64,000 bases of DNA from Lithospermum erythrorhizon (Eukaryota > Streptophyta > Magnoliopsida > Boraginales > Boraginaceae): NCBI GenBank assembly GCA_019722365.1, contig JADFUC010000563.1, forward strand, positions 1 through 64,000. Direction: 5' to 3'. The position numbers and the translations under genes are program-made. The notes beneath the pieces were generated by a model that was not told the origin of the DNA, did not search any database, and saw only the letters and a program-made list of their open reading frames with translations. Positions 1-10,766 of the stretch are shown one piece after another (the stretch's first letter is position 1; each line of letters opens with the position of its first letter).

Positions 1-1085
1 CTGTTGTACTTCGTTCAATTTACGTATTGCTATTATTGCCACTTTCCGGCAGAGGCTACGCCCGTATAATACAATATAATATCTCTCTTATCTTTTCGGC
101 AATTTCGCCCTTATTCGCCCATATAATATCATGTCACTTTCATTTCAGCTGCTTTGATCAGCGTCTGATATAATAAAATATCGCGTACGCGCAGGCGACC
201 TACGTCGACTCGGCGTGCCCACATGCTTGTATGGTGTGGTACCTACATATGAAACAAAAGCATGACCAACCTTGACATCGCTTCGCATGCCAACCATGAT
301 AAAACATAACCGCCCAGCCGCGATTAATATCACAACAACCCTGACAATCTCATATAAAACAACCATGCTAAATAATCGCGACCATCTTGTAAAGCATAAT
401 ATACATAATACAACAATGCAAGAAAACATAAAACATACTACTATAGCCCTTATATCGTCCATTAATACGACTCGACTATGACTTCAGTTTACGCTATCAT
501 ATAAATTCATAAAATAATTATGTAGTCACGTATACATTTATCGAAACGCCGCTCAGCGTAAATAATATTGTACTGCGGTGATAAATCTCAGTTGGCTAGT
601 ACACTTCTTGAAAATCGTAGATCTTTCGCGTTCGAGTTTAAACAAAACAAGCGAAATGCGATTACTACAAACCGTTATAAATTCTCTTTTTTAACAAATT
701 TTGGTACCCGATTAACCACTTTAAGTAAATATTACTAGTTAAGCAAGCGATAAACTAAACGATGTTTAATATCAAACAACCAGCACCTTAACCATTTCGG
801 CCCTGCTACAATGTCATTTCTAACACTTTAAACAATTTTAACCAATCCAAAATATCCAACTTTTTCGACCAATTAAAACATTTCTAACAACCTTTAACGA
901 AAGCCATTTACTAACCAAATCTAATAAAACTAATTTCAGCAAATATTCATCCGACAACATAAATCACGATTCCGCCTCAAGCTATAATAAAGGATCGGGA
1001 ACATACTTATACCATTAAAAATATTTTTGAAAAAGTCAACTAGAAGTCAACTTCAGTCCAACAGAACTACACCTGACATTTTTTA
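1..1085 (-). mobile_element. Gypsy-type LTR, 3' part (outermost layer, runs off left edge)
   Basis: Read on the minus strand, this segment continues the sequence at 34637-33990. Near the junction it has the paired GTTGACTT motifs (about 1040-1060) that also occur in the other TGTAATAACC-type LTRs here (about 3295, 24385, 31875, 49330). Further in it has a stretch resembling 49680-49830 of the LTR at 48959 (shared words such as GTTTAAAGTGTTAG). It holds no supportable gene. The split by the copia element at 1086 is inferred from this continuity. The leftmost 500 bases match nothing else in the window that I can see, so their assignment is weaker. Confidence 0.5.
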
Positions 1086-2065
1086 CGATGGAAAGCTACA
1101 TGGATATATGGTATAAATCTGAAATCCGTAGTCAAGGGGATGTAAAGTGCTTACTACATTATTTAAAAATACACATGTCTGATATATAAATAGCAGTCTT
1201 ACGATGCGTGAGGAGTAAATTGTTCATCCTTGTTTCAAATTCGCAGCGTGAATTTGACTTCCTCGGCTCACTTGTTGTAATGCTCCGTCGTATGATATCT
1301 ACAGTTGATCGCACCGAGAGGAGTTGAATCGAAGCGGATTTATGCGGTAAGCCCGAGGTTGAACAAAACCAAAAACCCACGATAATTTTCTTGGCGAGAA
1401 AATCGGCTAAGGGGCGTATAGGGTTTTGTTGATGAAATTATTATTATTTCATGAAAAACCTAAAAAGCGCACTTATATAGAGGTTAGGTTAAAATAAACC
1501 GGATAGCTGACAGTTAAGTAGTAGCTTGACTCGTTAACTTTCTATTAGTTTGTTAAGGCACAATAAGGAGTTTGCTAATGAGTTGAACTATTTAATTAGC
1601 TTAATTAAATAGTAATGATCGATATCAATAATCTTCGAGTTATTGATAAATGCGAAAAATTACTCGAACGATTAATAACTATTTAATTGATTACATTTGT
1701 TGTCGATAAATTACACATAAAATGTAGAACCGCTATGAATGAGAAATACATTTTACCGATTATCTGATTCTCTTTAATTTCATACATGAAATATAAGTCA
1801 ACGTCATTTGTATGTGTGACCTTGAGCTCAGAGATAATAGTAAGTTGTATAATAATAATAATTGGCAGTCTATTATTATAACGATTAATAGTAAGATCAC
1901 AGCAATCGCTCATAACCCTTAAATTATCATGAAGCCGCCTTAGTAATTTACAATTACTAAGTTGAAGACTAAGTTATGATAATCACATTTAACGGTTGGT
2001 AAATGAATTGATCACATGGTGTCATGACGGGCATAATAAATGGAATCGATTCGTTGATTTCGACA
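1086..2065 (-). repeat. Copia LTR A (3' LTR of outer element)
   Basis: This 980-bp direct repeat is shared with 5085-6090, 12815-13798 and 30504-33989. On the plus strand it starts CGATGGAAA (TGATGGAAA in the cleaner copy) and ends near TTTCGACA. On the minus strand it therefore begins TG and ends CA, as LTRs do. It carries a minus-strand TATA-like CTATATAAG (1471-1480), a perfect 12-bp inverted repeat around 1587-1613 and a second inverted pair TTCGAGT/ACTCGAA (1634-1668). No gene is present; the short open frames over it are incidental. Confidence 0.85.
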
Positions 2066-2928
2066 TTTTCTACCCAATGGGTACTAGTAGTGGGACCTTT
2101 GCTAAATGCTAGTACTAATTATTAGGGGCCTCATTTTGTTCATCTTAATTGCTAGTAGTGGGACATGCTTTGCTGGCGAGTTGAACTCATGTCTAATGGA
2201 AGATTACCACTCTTGGAATTACTCGCGTGTTGAACATGGGTACGCGGTAACATGGGTATCTGACGAGTCAGTGTATACGGCCCGATCTCGTGGATCTTTT
2301 ATTCAGTATATATTGTGCTTGGCACAAGTCCTTCGTTGAAACATTTACCTGACAATCCTTGGTAGGGAGTTCGGTAACTTCCCATGTTGTTTTGATGATA
2401 AGTATATTAAGTAGAGCATATGGGACTATGAATGATACATAGCTCCCCCAGTCATTACTTTAGAATCTTACGTTGAAATGTTCGCTAGTCATGAAATGCG
2501 ACATTAGATTATCGGATGGATTTAAAGCATAAACCCATGGCAAAATGAAGGACTTAGATCATAGTCCACTCAAAACGCTTTCATTTCTGAGTAGCTTTGA
2601 AAAGCATCCAACGTTTCCGTTTTTATCATGTTTATTTCTTAAATACCTATTTAAACGCTCATTAGAGGCGAGGCCCGACATTAAAATCGACAAGGATAAA
2701 CCTCGTTTGGTACCAAAGATCCATCTCGGATTGCGTGGCTATTTGCCGTTTTAAGGCATCCTGTGACCATTCTTCTTTGTAAGTGGGCTCGTGGCTTTTC
2801 GATAATGAAAGCTTCGCGCCTGTATTTTCTAGTTCATGGTGATCACATTTGGATCTCTAGGGTTGGTTGCAGTTTCTGTGGATCAAGAGCTGAGTGCTTA
2901 TGAAGAAGGTGATTCTTGTGGTGTGTGA
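2066..2928 (-). pseudogene. Outer copia reverse transcriptase fragment
   Basis: The sequence is collinear with 7550-8570 of the inner copia element, including the antisense of the region coding for the YVDD box (near 2395-2430) and of the region before it (2545-2750). Read on the minus strand it is copia reverse transcriptase, heavily frameshifted, with no open frame longer than about 75 codons. The plus-strand open frames here (2106-2339 with a signal-peptide-like start, 2545-2754) are antisense shadows. The part nearest the LTR is deleted compared with the inner copy, so RNase H is absent. The right boundary is the gypsy insertion; the flanks TGTGA and TGTCG may be a degraded 5-bp target-site duplication. 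Confidence 0.7.
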
Positions 2929-5084
2929 TGTAATAACTGGTTCGTATGAGTATTATTGTAATATTATTTGGGGTTAGAAATTAAATTATGTTAGAGTTGT
3001 GTTGTTAAATAGAGACAGCTTCATCCGAACGAGCGAGAAAGTGACGACTCTTGAAATTAAATTATCCACGTGGCTTTTTATAGTTATCCAATGCTTTTAT
3101 CGTCGTCCCGAATCTTCTTGCTTTATTGAGCTGACTCCCTCATTCATTTTACCTCGAAATTTTTAACTCCATTTTCTTCCTCGTTCGGCGAGCTTTGGTT
3201 ACAGAATTTTTAAGGAGAGATTTCCGAGTCATTCTACGTTTGAGGTAAGAAAGTTTAAATCTTTGGAGTATTATTTCTTGGAGTTTGAGGATGTTGACTT
3301 TTTGGGAATTGAGGAGTTGACTTTGAGCTTTGATGTTTATTATGTTATAAATTGCCATTTAAGCTTAAATTATCGTATAAAGGATTTAGTAATTATGGAA
3401 TTTATGGGGTTGAAAAAATGTTGAGGATTTTAGTTGACTTTGTTGACTTTTTTCTAAATGGGTTTTAAATGATAGAAGTGTACTCGTGGAGTTTATTTAG
3501 GATTGTTTTGAGTGTAAGTTGTGATTCTTAGATGATTAGAGAATGTTCGGATATTCTGAAGTTTTCTAAGTTGGATAGTGAGAGTTGATTTGTGATTAAA
3601 GATGATTTAGAAATATGATGATTAGTTGTTAGCTCCGAGAACGTTAGGACCTTTGAAACTAGTAATTGGAACTCGATCATTAATAGGAAAGGTTGCGAAC
3701 TTCGAAGTTGGAATAAGGTGATGAAACTTTGTTGGATTATTTTGGGGAGTATCGATATGAGATTATATACTATAGATAGGAATGTTATATTACTAGTTTA
3801 TTGTTTAAGTAATAATTATAATTTTGAATGTTTTGGCGTTGATAGGTAGGATAGGTCATTTGTTATGATTGCAAAAGAATTTTGTTTAAACTAGCCGAGG
3901 TGAGTGATATACATCTACATGGTGTTGATTAACTATTTGATTACGGATATGTGTATGTGTATATATGTGTTTCACGTTGAATTATATGTTGGTTATGCGT
4001 TGTGGGTTGATTCGTTCGTTGTGTTTGTGGTCTTATAAGTCGTCAGGTGTTTGAGGAGTTGTTAGGTATTATTTGGAAGAGTTTATATATATGGAGTTGA
4101 TATTGTCAGTTGAGTTGTTTGTCCGGTATCTTGCTTCGTTCCTAAATGCGATTTGGTGAGTTGCCTCGTGCAATAACGATTAGGTGATTGCCGTGCTTAT
4201 TCTGATTAGGTGATAAACATGTCGGCGGGCATAAGTTTACTCCTACGGGTTGGTTGGAATTATATGCGCGTTAGTTGTAGAAACCCCGGACTTATATTGA
4301 GTTGTAAATTGTTGAGTTGATCTTATTGTTGAGTTGTTGAGTTGATACTATTGTTGAGTTGATAGTATTGTTGAGTTATTGAGTTGATACTATTGTTGAG
4401 TTGGTTGGGTTCTTTGAGTTGCCTAGTCGTTGAGAATTTGTGGTGGTGATGGTTGTCGGGTGGATAGAGTAGGGTCGATTGGTTGTGTGCATGTTGTTAT
4501 AGTTTTCTTGAGATGTCGGTAATATTTATTGTTGATTACCCAAATGGAATTTTGGATAATTCTGTACAGTAACAATTTATGACCATATGAAAATGATAAA
4601 TGGCTGCTAGTGACTTTATATTAAGATCTAAGTTGAATAATATCATATACTACTTATCTATCGTATAAATATTAATTCACTTCGTATTACAACTGACTAG
4701 CATTGATTGGAAGTTGATTTCATTCTTGAGATATATATTCACTAAGTTTCGCTTGACTTCATCGCCCCTATTTGCTATGGCGGCAATTTATTGCTAGGTT
4801 GATAGGTGGCGTTATTCTTTCGGCCAGGTTTCTTCGGTGTTTGTCTTTGTAGAGCTTAGGTGAGTGGGGTGGCGGTCACCGCGATCTGCACGTATTTTGT
4901 TGGATCGTGGTTGTTGTTTGTATAGTTGTTATTTTAAGATACTTGTTGTGTAGGTTGTTGTATTGGTCCTTTGGAGTTATATTTGTATATTGGTTGTTGT
5001 TATGTGGTTAGGAATACACGCGATGGATTCTTTTTCTTAAAAGTATTGTTGTCGGGATTGTATATTATATTGTTGAGTTGTTTT
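2929..5084 (+). repeat. Gypsy LTR1, 5' part
   Basis: Starts TGTAATAAC and is collinear with LTR3 (24062-26120). Shared landmarks are the paired GTTGACTTT motifs (3294-3320), a GAGTTGATACTATTGTT minisatellite (about 4305-4410) and the TTGCTAGGTTGATAGGTGGCG-like block near 4790. It stops at 5084 in GAGTTGTTTT, exactly where LTR3 continues into AAGGCAGGTTTCC. The continuation is found at 13799, so an insertion of 8.7 kb (the inner copia) separates the two parts. No coding sequence is supported. Confidence 0.85.
4305..4410 (+). repeat. GTTGAGTTGATACTATT minisatellite in gypsy LTR1
   Basis: Repeats of GTTGAGTTGATACTATT mixed with GTTGAGTT units. Versions of the same array occur in LTR2 (about 18765-18850), LTR3 (about 25395-25475) and, degenerated to GTTGAGTTGATTGAG forms, at about 59060-59180. 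Copy number and spacing differ between LTRs. Confidence 0.75.
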
Positions 5085-6090
5085 CGAAGAAAAGTACTAT
5101 GGATATATGAGTATAAATACAAATCCATAGTTCGGGGATCTTTAAAAGTGCATACTACGTTGATACAAAACATATAATTAAATATATGCGGAGGAGGGCA
5201 TCTGATCTGTGAGGTAGAATTCGGCAAAAATCCATGTAACTTGAGTCCCTTGGCGTGAATTTGAAACTTTCATAAGATCACTTGTTGTAATATCTATCAT
5301 ATGATATCTACAGTTAGTCCACGGAGGTTGAATCAGAACAATCTATGTTGGTAAACGAGGAGGCAAAACCGAGCATCCGTTCTTGGGAGAATTTCGACAA
5401 GAGAGCGTACTAGGGTTTTTGGTGAAAAAGTTTTTTACAAAACTTATGATGAAAAACACAAGTTCTTATATGAAATTTGAGTTAAAAAGCAAGCCCGATA
5501 AGCAACTTCCGTTAATTAGCTTGACTAGATTAACTTTCAGTAGTTAGTTACAGGAACCTTTAATGAGTTCTTAATGAGATTGAGCTATTTAATTAAGCTA
5601 ATTAAATAGTAATGAGTCGATATCAATAATCTTTCAAGTTATCGATAAATACTAAAATCACTCGAACCAATTAAATAACTATTTAATTGATTCTATTTGT
5701 TCAATCGATATTCTACGTAAAATGTAGAACCACTGTAATTGAGAAATACATTTCACCGATTATATGGATTCTCTTTTAATTTCATACACACATGAAATCT
5801 AGCTTCAGCGTCAGCTATGTGTGCTTGACGCCCACAGGCTCGAATAATAGTAAGTTGTATAATAATATCAATTGGCCATTCTTATTATTATAATGAGTGC
5901 AATAGTAAAAGATGTCTATGATCGGCTGTAACCCTTAAATTATCATGAGAATAACCAGCCCAGTAAGATCTGATTGCCTAAGTTGAACAAAGTTAGATAA
6001 TGGCATTTAACCCATTGGTAAATGAATTCTTCTATGATTGTCGCGAAGCGGGCATAATAAATGGAACGATTCTCATTGATTTCAGCTCCA
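5085..6090 (-). repeat. Copia LTR B (3' LTR of inner element)
   Basis: Direct repeat of LTRs A, C and D. It has the minus-strand TATA-like motif (plus-strand CTTATATG, 5465-5472), the inverted repeat at about 5584-5610 and the block ending TTGATTTCAGC. The exact right end is blurred by small indels. The adjacent CCACCCCGGGC (6089-6099) reads as a purine-rich GGGGTGG on the minus strand and may be the remains of the polypurine tract. Confidence 0.85.
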
Positions 6091-7126
6091 CCCCGGGCGA
6101 TTATGCCTGATTCCTTTATCACGCGATCTCCCAATTAAGTAAATTTAACCCGTAAAGTAATAATGACTTGTAACTTTCTTTACCAGTATGAAGCTGAATA
6201 AGCATTTATGGCGTCCCATAAACCAATCGTTACCAGCGTGAGAAGCTGAGATGCTTTCGCGCTTGTATATCGGGCGGACCAATCCCACTCAGTATATCGA
6301 CATGTCGTATACTCATTTGTGTGACAGCGTATGCCGTTATAATCGGCTTAAAGAGCGGGCGTTTGGTCATAGTCAAAATCTGAGCTTGTATAACACGAAC
6401 TTGATTATATATCGTAAGAATACAGAATTGGCCGAACCTAAAATTCTAAGCAAATGTCATAGGGCGCGAGATATACGTATCTTCTATGAATTAGGTTTCG
6501 GTCATTCCTAGGTCGCGGTCCGAAGGCCAGCATTATTGATCACAGTCTAGCATTTAATGTGATCGATCTTGATCGCTAATCAAAACACCATGTTAGTCGT
6601 ATGATCTTTGTCCATTACCCCAGCTTCTCGACATCGACTAAGGCACAGGCATCTACATGTTTACAGGAGAAGCGAGAAGAGTGTAATTAACGGTTATTGT
6701 TACACCTACTAAGAAAACATAGACTAACCTAGGGATTTAACCTTTATTTCATCGGATCTATTTACATGTATATTATATGTAAATTCAAACATATAGTCTG
6801 CTTGAGCAATATATTAAAATATAAAAACTGATAATATTCAAATATTTGTTCATGTCTGATAGATACATCTTGGCTCCCTTTAACCCTAACGCGGCTACTG
6901 ACGTCTATGCAGATTTATGTTCATTGCGTCTTTCATAATCTTTGCGACTTAGTGGTTTAGTAAAGGGTGGGCGAATTATTTCTGTTTTGAACTTTACATA
7001 CTTTGACATCACTACATCAAAGCGTATCTGTCGGGTGATACTTTAAAGTGCGTCTTGGATTTGTGATGTGCTTTCAGTTCATAGCTTGTTATTTGATATT
7101 GTCTAAAAGCAACTCATTGGTCCCTT
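6091..7126 (-). other. Inner copia 3' untranslated region, no gene seen
   Basis: This lies between RNase H and the 3' LTR of the inner copia. The outer copy lacks it. A plus-strand open frame at 6251-6511 has no recognisable motif and no counterpart, so I do not call it. Nothing else is supportable. Confidence 0.5.
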
Positions 7127-7450
7127 TCAATCTTTAGGTACGCTGAAAGTTGATTCACGAACTTCTTTATCAACGTGCTTCTTTAAATTTCCTTGAGGCC
7201 TTCGCGATATCTTCGAGATGCAGTGGTAGAATCGGCCAGCGATACTCTGTTTGGAACTCCTCCCGAATCTTCTTTCCATGGTTGAGACAAATACGTACCA
7301 GTGGGAGCGATAGTCGTCTCTGTCGGGTTTGAAAACTAGCGTCGGTGTACCTATCGTGCTAACTCTCGTCTCCGCCATATACCAAGAAAGCATCTTTAGT
7401 TCTTCTCGAGATACTTGAGATGCGCTTGACAATCCGATTCGACTTTTCAC
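7127..7450 (-). pseudogene. Inner copia RNase H remnant
   Basis: The minus-strand frame contains DRDDYRSHWYVF followed by RRFGRSSKQSIA. This matches the copia RNase H pattern, in which a D-D-x-(R/K)S-x-(S/T)GYVF strand is followed by WKSSKQ. The expected TEAEYIA active-site segment that follows is lost to a frameshift. RNase H removes RNA from the RNA:DNA hybrid during reverse transcription. It lies downstream of the reverse transcriptase on the same strand, as expected. The enzyme is not functional as written. Confidence 0.75.
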
Positions 7451-7689
7451 TTTGGATTAGCTTGGTATCTAGCAGTTGCAGCTTAGTGCGTAAGGCAATC
7501 AGTGCAGTGCTGTGACATAGCCTCATGATGGATCTACTAGCCGAGCATGGGTATGTCCTTCGTTCTGTTCATCTCGGCGCTAGTAGTGGGACATATGTAT
7601 CGCTCTGTGAACTCAAATGTCTAAATGGGGAGATTACCACTTCTTAAGGTGCACGTGTTGAACACTGCGGTACGCATTAAGTATCTGTG

Positions 7690-8330
7690 AGATCGATCAG
7701 CCTCTGGCTCGATCGATGGATCTTTTATTCCAAGTATATATTGTGCTTAGCCTAAGTCGCTTCGTTGAAACGTTTGCTGACCCGATCATGGCCAGTTTAG
7801 TAACTACGTTGTTTCCAATGATAAGTATGGCATCGACATACAGGACTATGAATGATCACGTGACTCGCAACACCTTCTTGTATACACAAGATTCTTCTTC
7901 GTTCTTGATGAAGCAGGCTTCTTTTGATTGATTAAATGGCGTAGATTCCCAACTAGCGGGGATGCACAACTTTAAGACCATAAATGGACTTTTTCTGACT
8001 TAAATGCATGCTTGGGTCTTAGGACATGTAAAACTTGGAGGTTGTACCCGTATCTTGCATCTTCCTCTAAATTCCCATTCGGGAAGCGGTCTTTTCGTCC
8101 ATTTGCCATATTTCATAGTCATGAAATCTTGTGATAGCTAAGATTATCCGGATAGTTAGCATGCTTGGCGAGTAAGTTTCGTCATAGTCCACTCCATTGA
8201 ACTTGTTTGAAACCTTTCATTCTGAGTCTAGCTTTGAAAACATCAAGCGTTTCCGTCTTTATCATGTTTTTCTTAAATACCCATTTACATTGATAGGGCG
8301 GCCCCGTTTGGTAAATCGACAAGGACAGCC
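7690..8330 (-). pseudogene. Inner copia reverse transcriptase remnant
   Basis: Translating the minus strand across several frameshifts gives consecutive landmarks of copia reverse transcriptase. These are CKWVFKKNM with FKARL (about 8310-8240), YHDYEIWQMD-like and NGNLEED-like blocks (about 8140-8060), CxYKKV (about 7890) and VLYVDAILIIGN (about 7850-7815). The last is the catalytic YVDD box with the second Asp read as Ala, a single-base change. The SKRFN and QYILG-like segments follow to about 7720. The enzyme would copy element RNA in cytoplasmic virus-like particles. Frameshifts and the altered active site make it a pseudogene. Confidence 0.85.
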
Positions 8331-8918
8331 TCGTTTTGAGTGCATAGAATCAAATGCCAGTTGGTGACTGTTGCCGTTGTCAGTCCTTTGCTATTCATTG
8401 CTTAACTTGGCCAAGAATTAGATGCGAATCAGCTACCAGTGATGAAGAACTTAGCGTACCCGGCGCTGCGGTTCGTGGCGATCCATTGGATCTCCTGGGG
8501 TTGGTTAACACGAGCACCACTGTGGATCGAAGCCCCAGGTGTATGAAAGAAGGTTCGATTCTTGTGGTGTGTGGGATACTGCGTTAGATGCATCGATATT
8601 AACCATCGGCAGGCTTAAATGAATGAACACACCATTCTTAGTCATACGGGCCGGATATTCTTTTCAAGGAATACTCACATTACGGCAATGAAGATTTTAT
8701 TCTCGCAACTTCGGGTAAGTAGTAACCAAGCCCCATTTCCACTTGGATATCCTGTAAATAGCATTTACTCCGATTTGGCGCAAGTTTATCTTTTGTTAAT
8801 CTTAACATAAAACTTATGACCCAATCTTTAGAAAAACAACAGGAATCTTCCCAAACACGGTTCATAGAGTTTTATCTGTGACTTGGTTGGGCAATGCATT
8901 TAAGGTAAGTGCCGGCGC
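8331..8918 (-). other. Copia region between integrase and reverse transcriptase
   Basis: Part of the pol reading direction on the minus strand, but too frameshifted for me to recognise motifs. It contains the intact version (about 8570) of the site where the outer copy was split by the gypsy complex. Its right half is collinear with 26240-26640. The plus-strand open frames at 8354-8587 and 8619-8810 are shadows. Confidence 0.5.
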
Positions 8919-9410
8919 TTAGAAGTCATATCCCGAGAGAATTAGCGGTGATCGGATAGGCTCGTCATAGATCGAACCGTGTCGAAGGGTTCGATTTCTC
9001 TTTCCCGGACACGCCATTATCTTTGTGGCGTTCTGTACTGGAGTGAGTTGTGAAATGATACCGCGCTCTACAAGATGAGTATTGAACTTCGTGACTTCAG
9101 ATATTCTCCTTTCATCGGACCGGAGTCTTTGTGTCTTATTCAATCGGTTTGTGCCGTTTGGAACTCCTTGAATTTCTCCCGAAAGGACTCGTGTTTGTGT
9201 CATCGGATACACAAAACCCATTATCTTGGCAATCGATGAAATGTAATGAAGTAGTTATAACCTCCTGCTTTGCGGATATTTATTGGCCAGCGCCGGTGTG
9301 TATGATCCCCGATAAATGTTTGCCACTTTCATTTAAGCCAGGTGAAAGGCATTTTGGTCATTTTGCCCGGAAAGCCCAGGGCTTCTTGTCGTATGATTCA
9401 TAATCAAAAC
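8919..9410 (-). pseudogene. Inner copia integrase remnant
   Basis: The minus-strand frame (8919-9221) reads LRSDERRISEVTKFNTHL, then RGIISQLTPVQNATKI and KRNRTL. This is the copia integrase core pattern LRSDRGGEY...(Q)LTPPGTPQ(M/W)NG..ERRNRTL. Immediately upstream, 9400-9240 gives pieces matching the zinc-finger tail (ESYD..., LGK-type segment), IHTD-like and GGYNYFITF. The D-D-E catalytic positions are partly lost: the glutamate region is scrambled by indels. Integrase would insert the cDNA copy into chromosomes. Its position upstream of reverse transcriptase fixes the Ty1/copia assignment. Confidence 0.85.
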
Positions 9411-9699
9411 ATAAAGTATTCACGGGTGGAGTTTCTTGATTAGGTTCGTTAATGTGACTTTCAATCTGTGATACCATAGGTATGTTTGGTTTTAAGTCGT
9501 TAGGCTTATTCGTTTAAGTTTATGTTATATGACCGTGTCATGTCTAAAGCGTATAGACCATTTTGAAGGAGGCGGGGTACCAATCTTGCCCGTTCACGGT
9601 GATCCCCAAATTCGTGGGATCTGGCTGAGAAATGAAAAACCATCGTTATTCAAAGCGAAATAGAAATAATATTCACATAGATTAAATTTTTGTCAAGCA

Positions 9700-10766
9700 G
9701 GAATAAGTTCAAAAGCAGGCGAGTGGGGCAGAATTTAAACTAATGGATCTACTTGAGGGCCTTGACCTTCGGCAAGCTTTCCTTTGAGATCCGTTTCCTC
9801 TTTCAGTCTTACTTGACTTGAGTTCTGCGTAATTAAAATAAATATGAGAACATGACAGTTAATACAGCATACAGTAGAATTAGAAGTTGCAAACTTGATA
9901 ACATATAAATACAGCCAAATTTGGCGGTCGTGAGACCGTTCTTTCACATCATCTGTGAACTTCTAGCGAATTAGGCTTCCCGGTGACCCGGGTTTAAAGT
10001 AATAATGACACTTATGCATCCTTCCTAAACTCCTCCACTCGGCTGACAGCAGGATTACTCGAACCACTTGATGCTTTGCCCGGCTTGAGAAACCTTGCTG
10101 CTTGCTTTGAATTTCTTCTTGTTTTGGACCATCAAAAAGCAGAAGGAGTAAGAGATTTTAGTCTTACGAGTTAATCGGCGTTCGTGATCATCTTATGCGG
10201 TTCGTTTAGAGATAACTCGAAACTTGTGCATAGTGAAGTTCATGACAAGCGAGAAGAATTTATGCAGGAAAGAGACTTGAGGATGAGATCACGGCCGGTT
10301 CTTTGGAGGCAGTGGGTGCCCGGGCGTTGAAGTCGATCGGCCAGCGATCATTTTAATGATATGAGGGCTTGCGGCTGTCCGTTCCCCGGCTAGCTGTCCA
10401 CGAGAGTACGAGGCAATGTCATATCTGCCGTTTTAGGCACCACTTTCGGAATAATTCCTCGAAGTTGCGGTATATGTCATATCTTTTTACTTTTTCATAT
10501 TGAATTTGGAGCGAAGGTTCCATATTAACAGCATGAGACATTGGACATCAGCGGCGTCGAACTTGTGCTTTTGTGGGATCCACTTTCTAGATGGGAGGCA
10601 CTATCGTGGGTTTTGCGGGAACATTGTTGACACGTATTGATTATAGCACAGCTTGAGAATGATTATAAAGTTTATTCGAGATCTTCGTCGAAATTCGAGT
10701 TATTAGAACTGCCTTTTTAGTCTTTGGTAACGAGGATTCTTAGGAGTACTTGATAGTGGTAGCCAT
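9700..10766 (-). pseudogene. Inner copia gag remnant (weak)
   Basis: A start ATG on the minus strand at 10766 opens MATTIKYS and is followed quickly by a stop. The sister copy has the corresponding start MANTTTI at 28421. By position between leader and integrase this should be gag (capsid) plus protease. I can recognise no conserved capsid motif or CCHC knuckle with confidence because of the frameshifts. The assignment is by position and by collinearity with 27350-28421. Confidence 0.5.

Noticed and set aside
2106..2339. 77-codon plus frame with a hydrophobic, signal-peptide-like start
   Set aside because: It is antisense to the copia reverse transcriptase region. The collinear inner copy (about 7550-7780) does not keep the frame.
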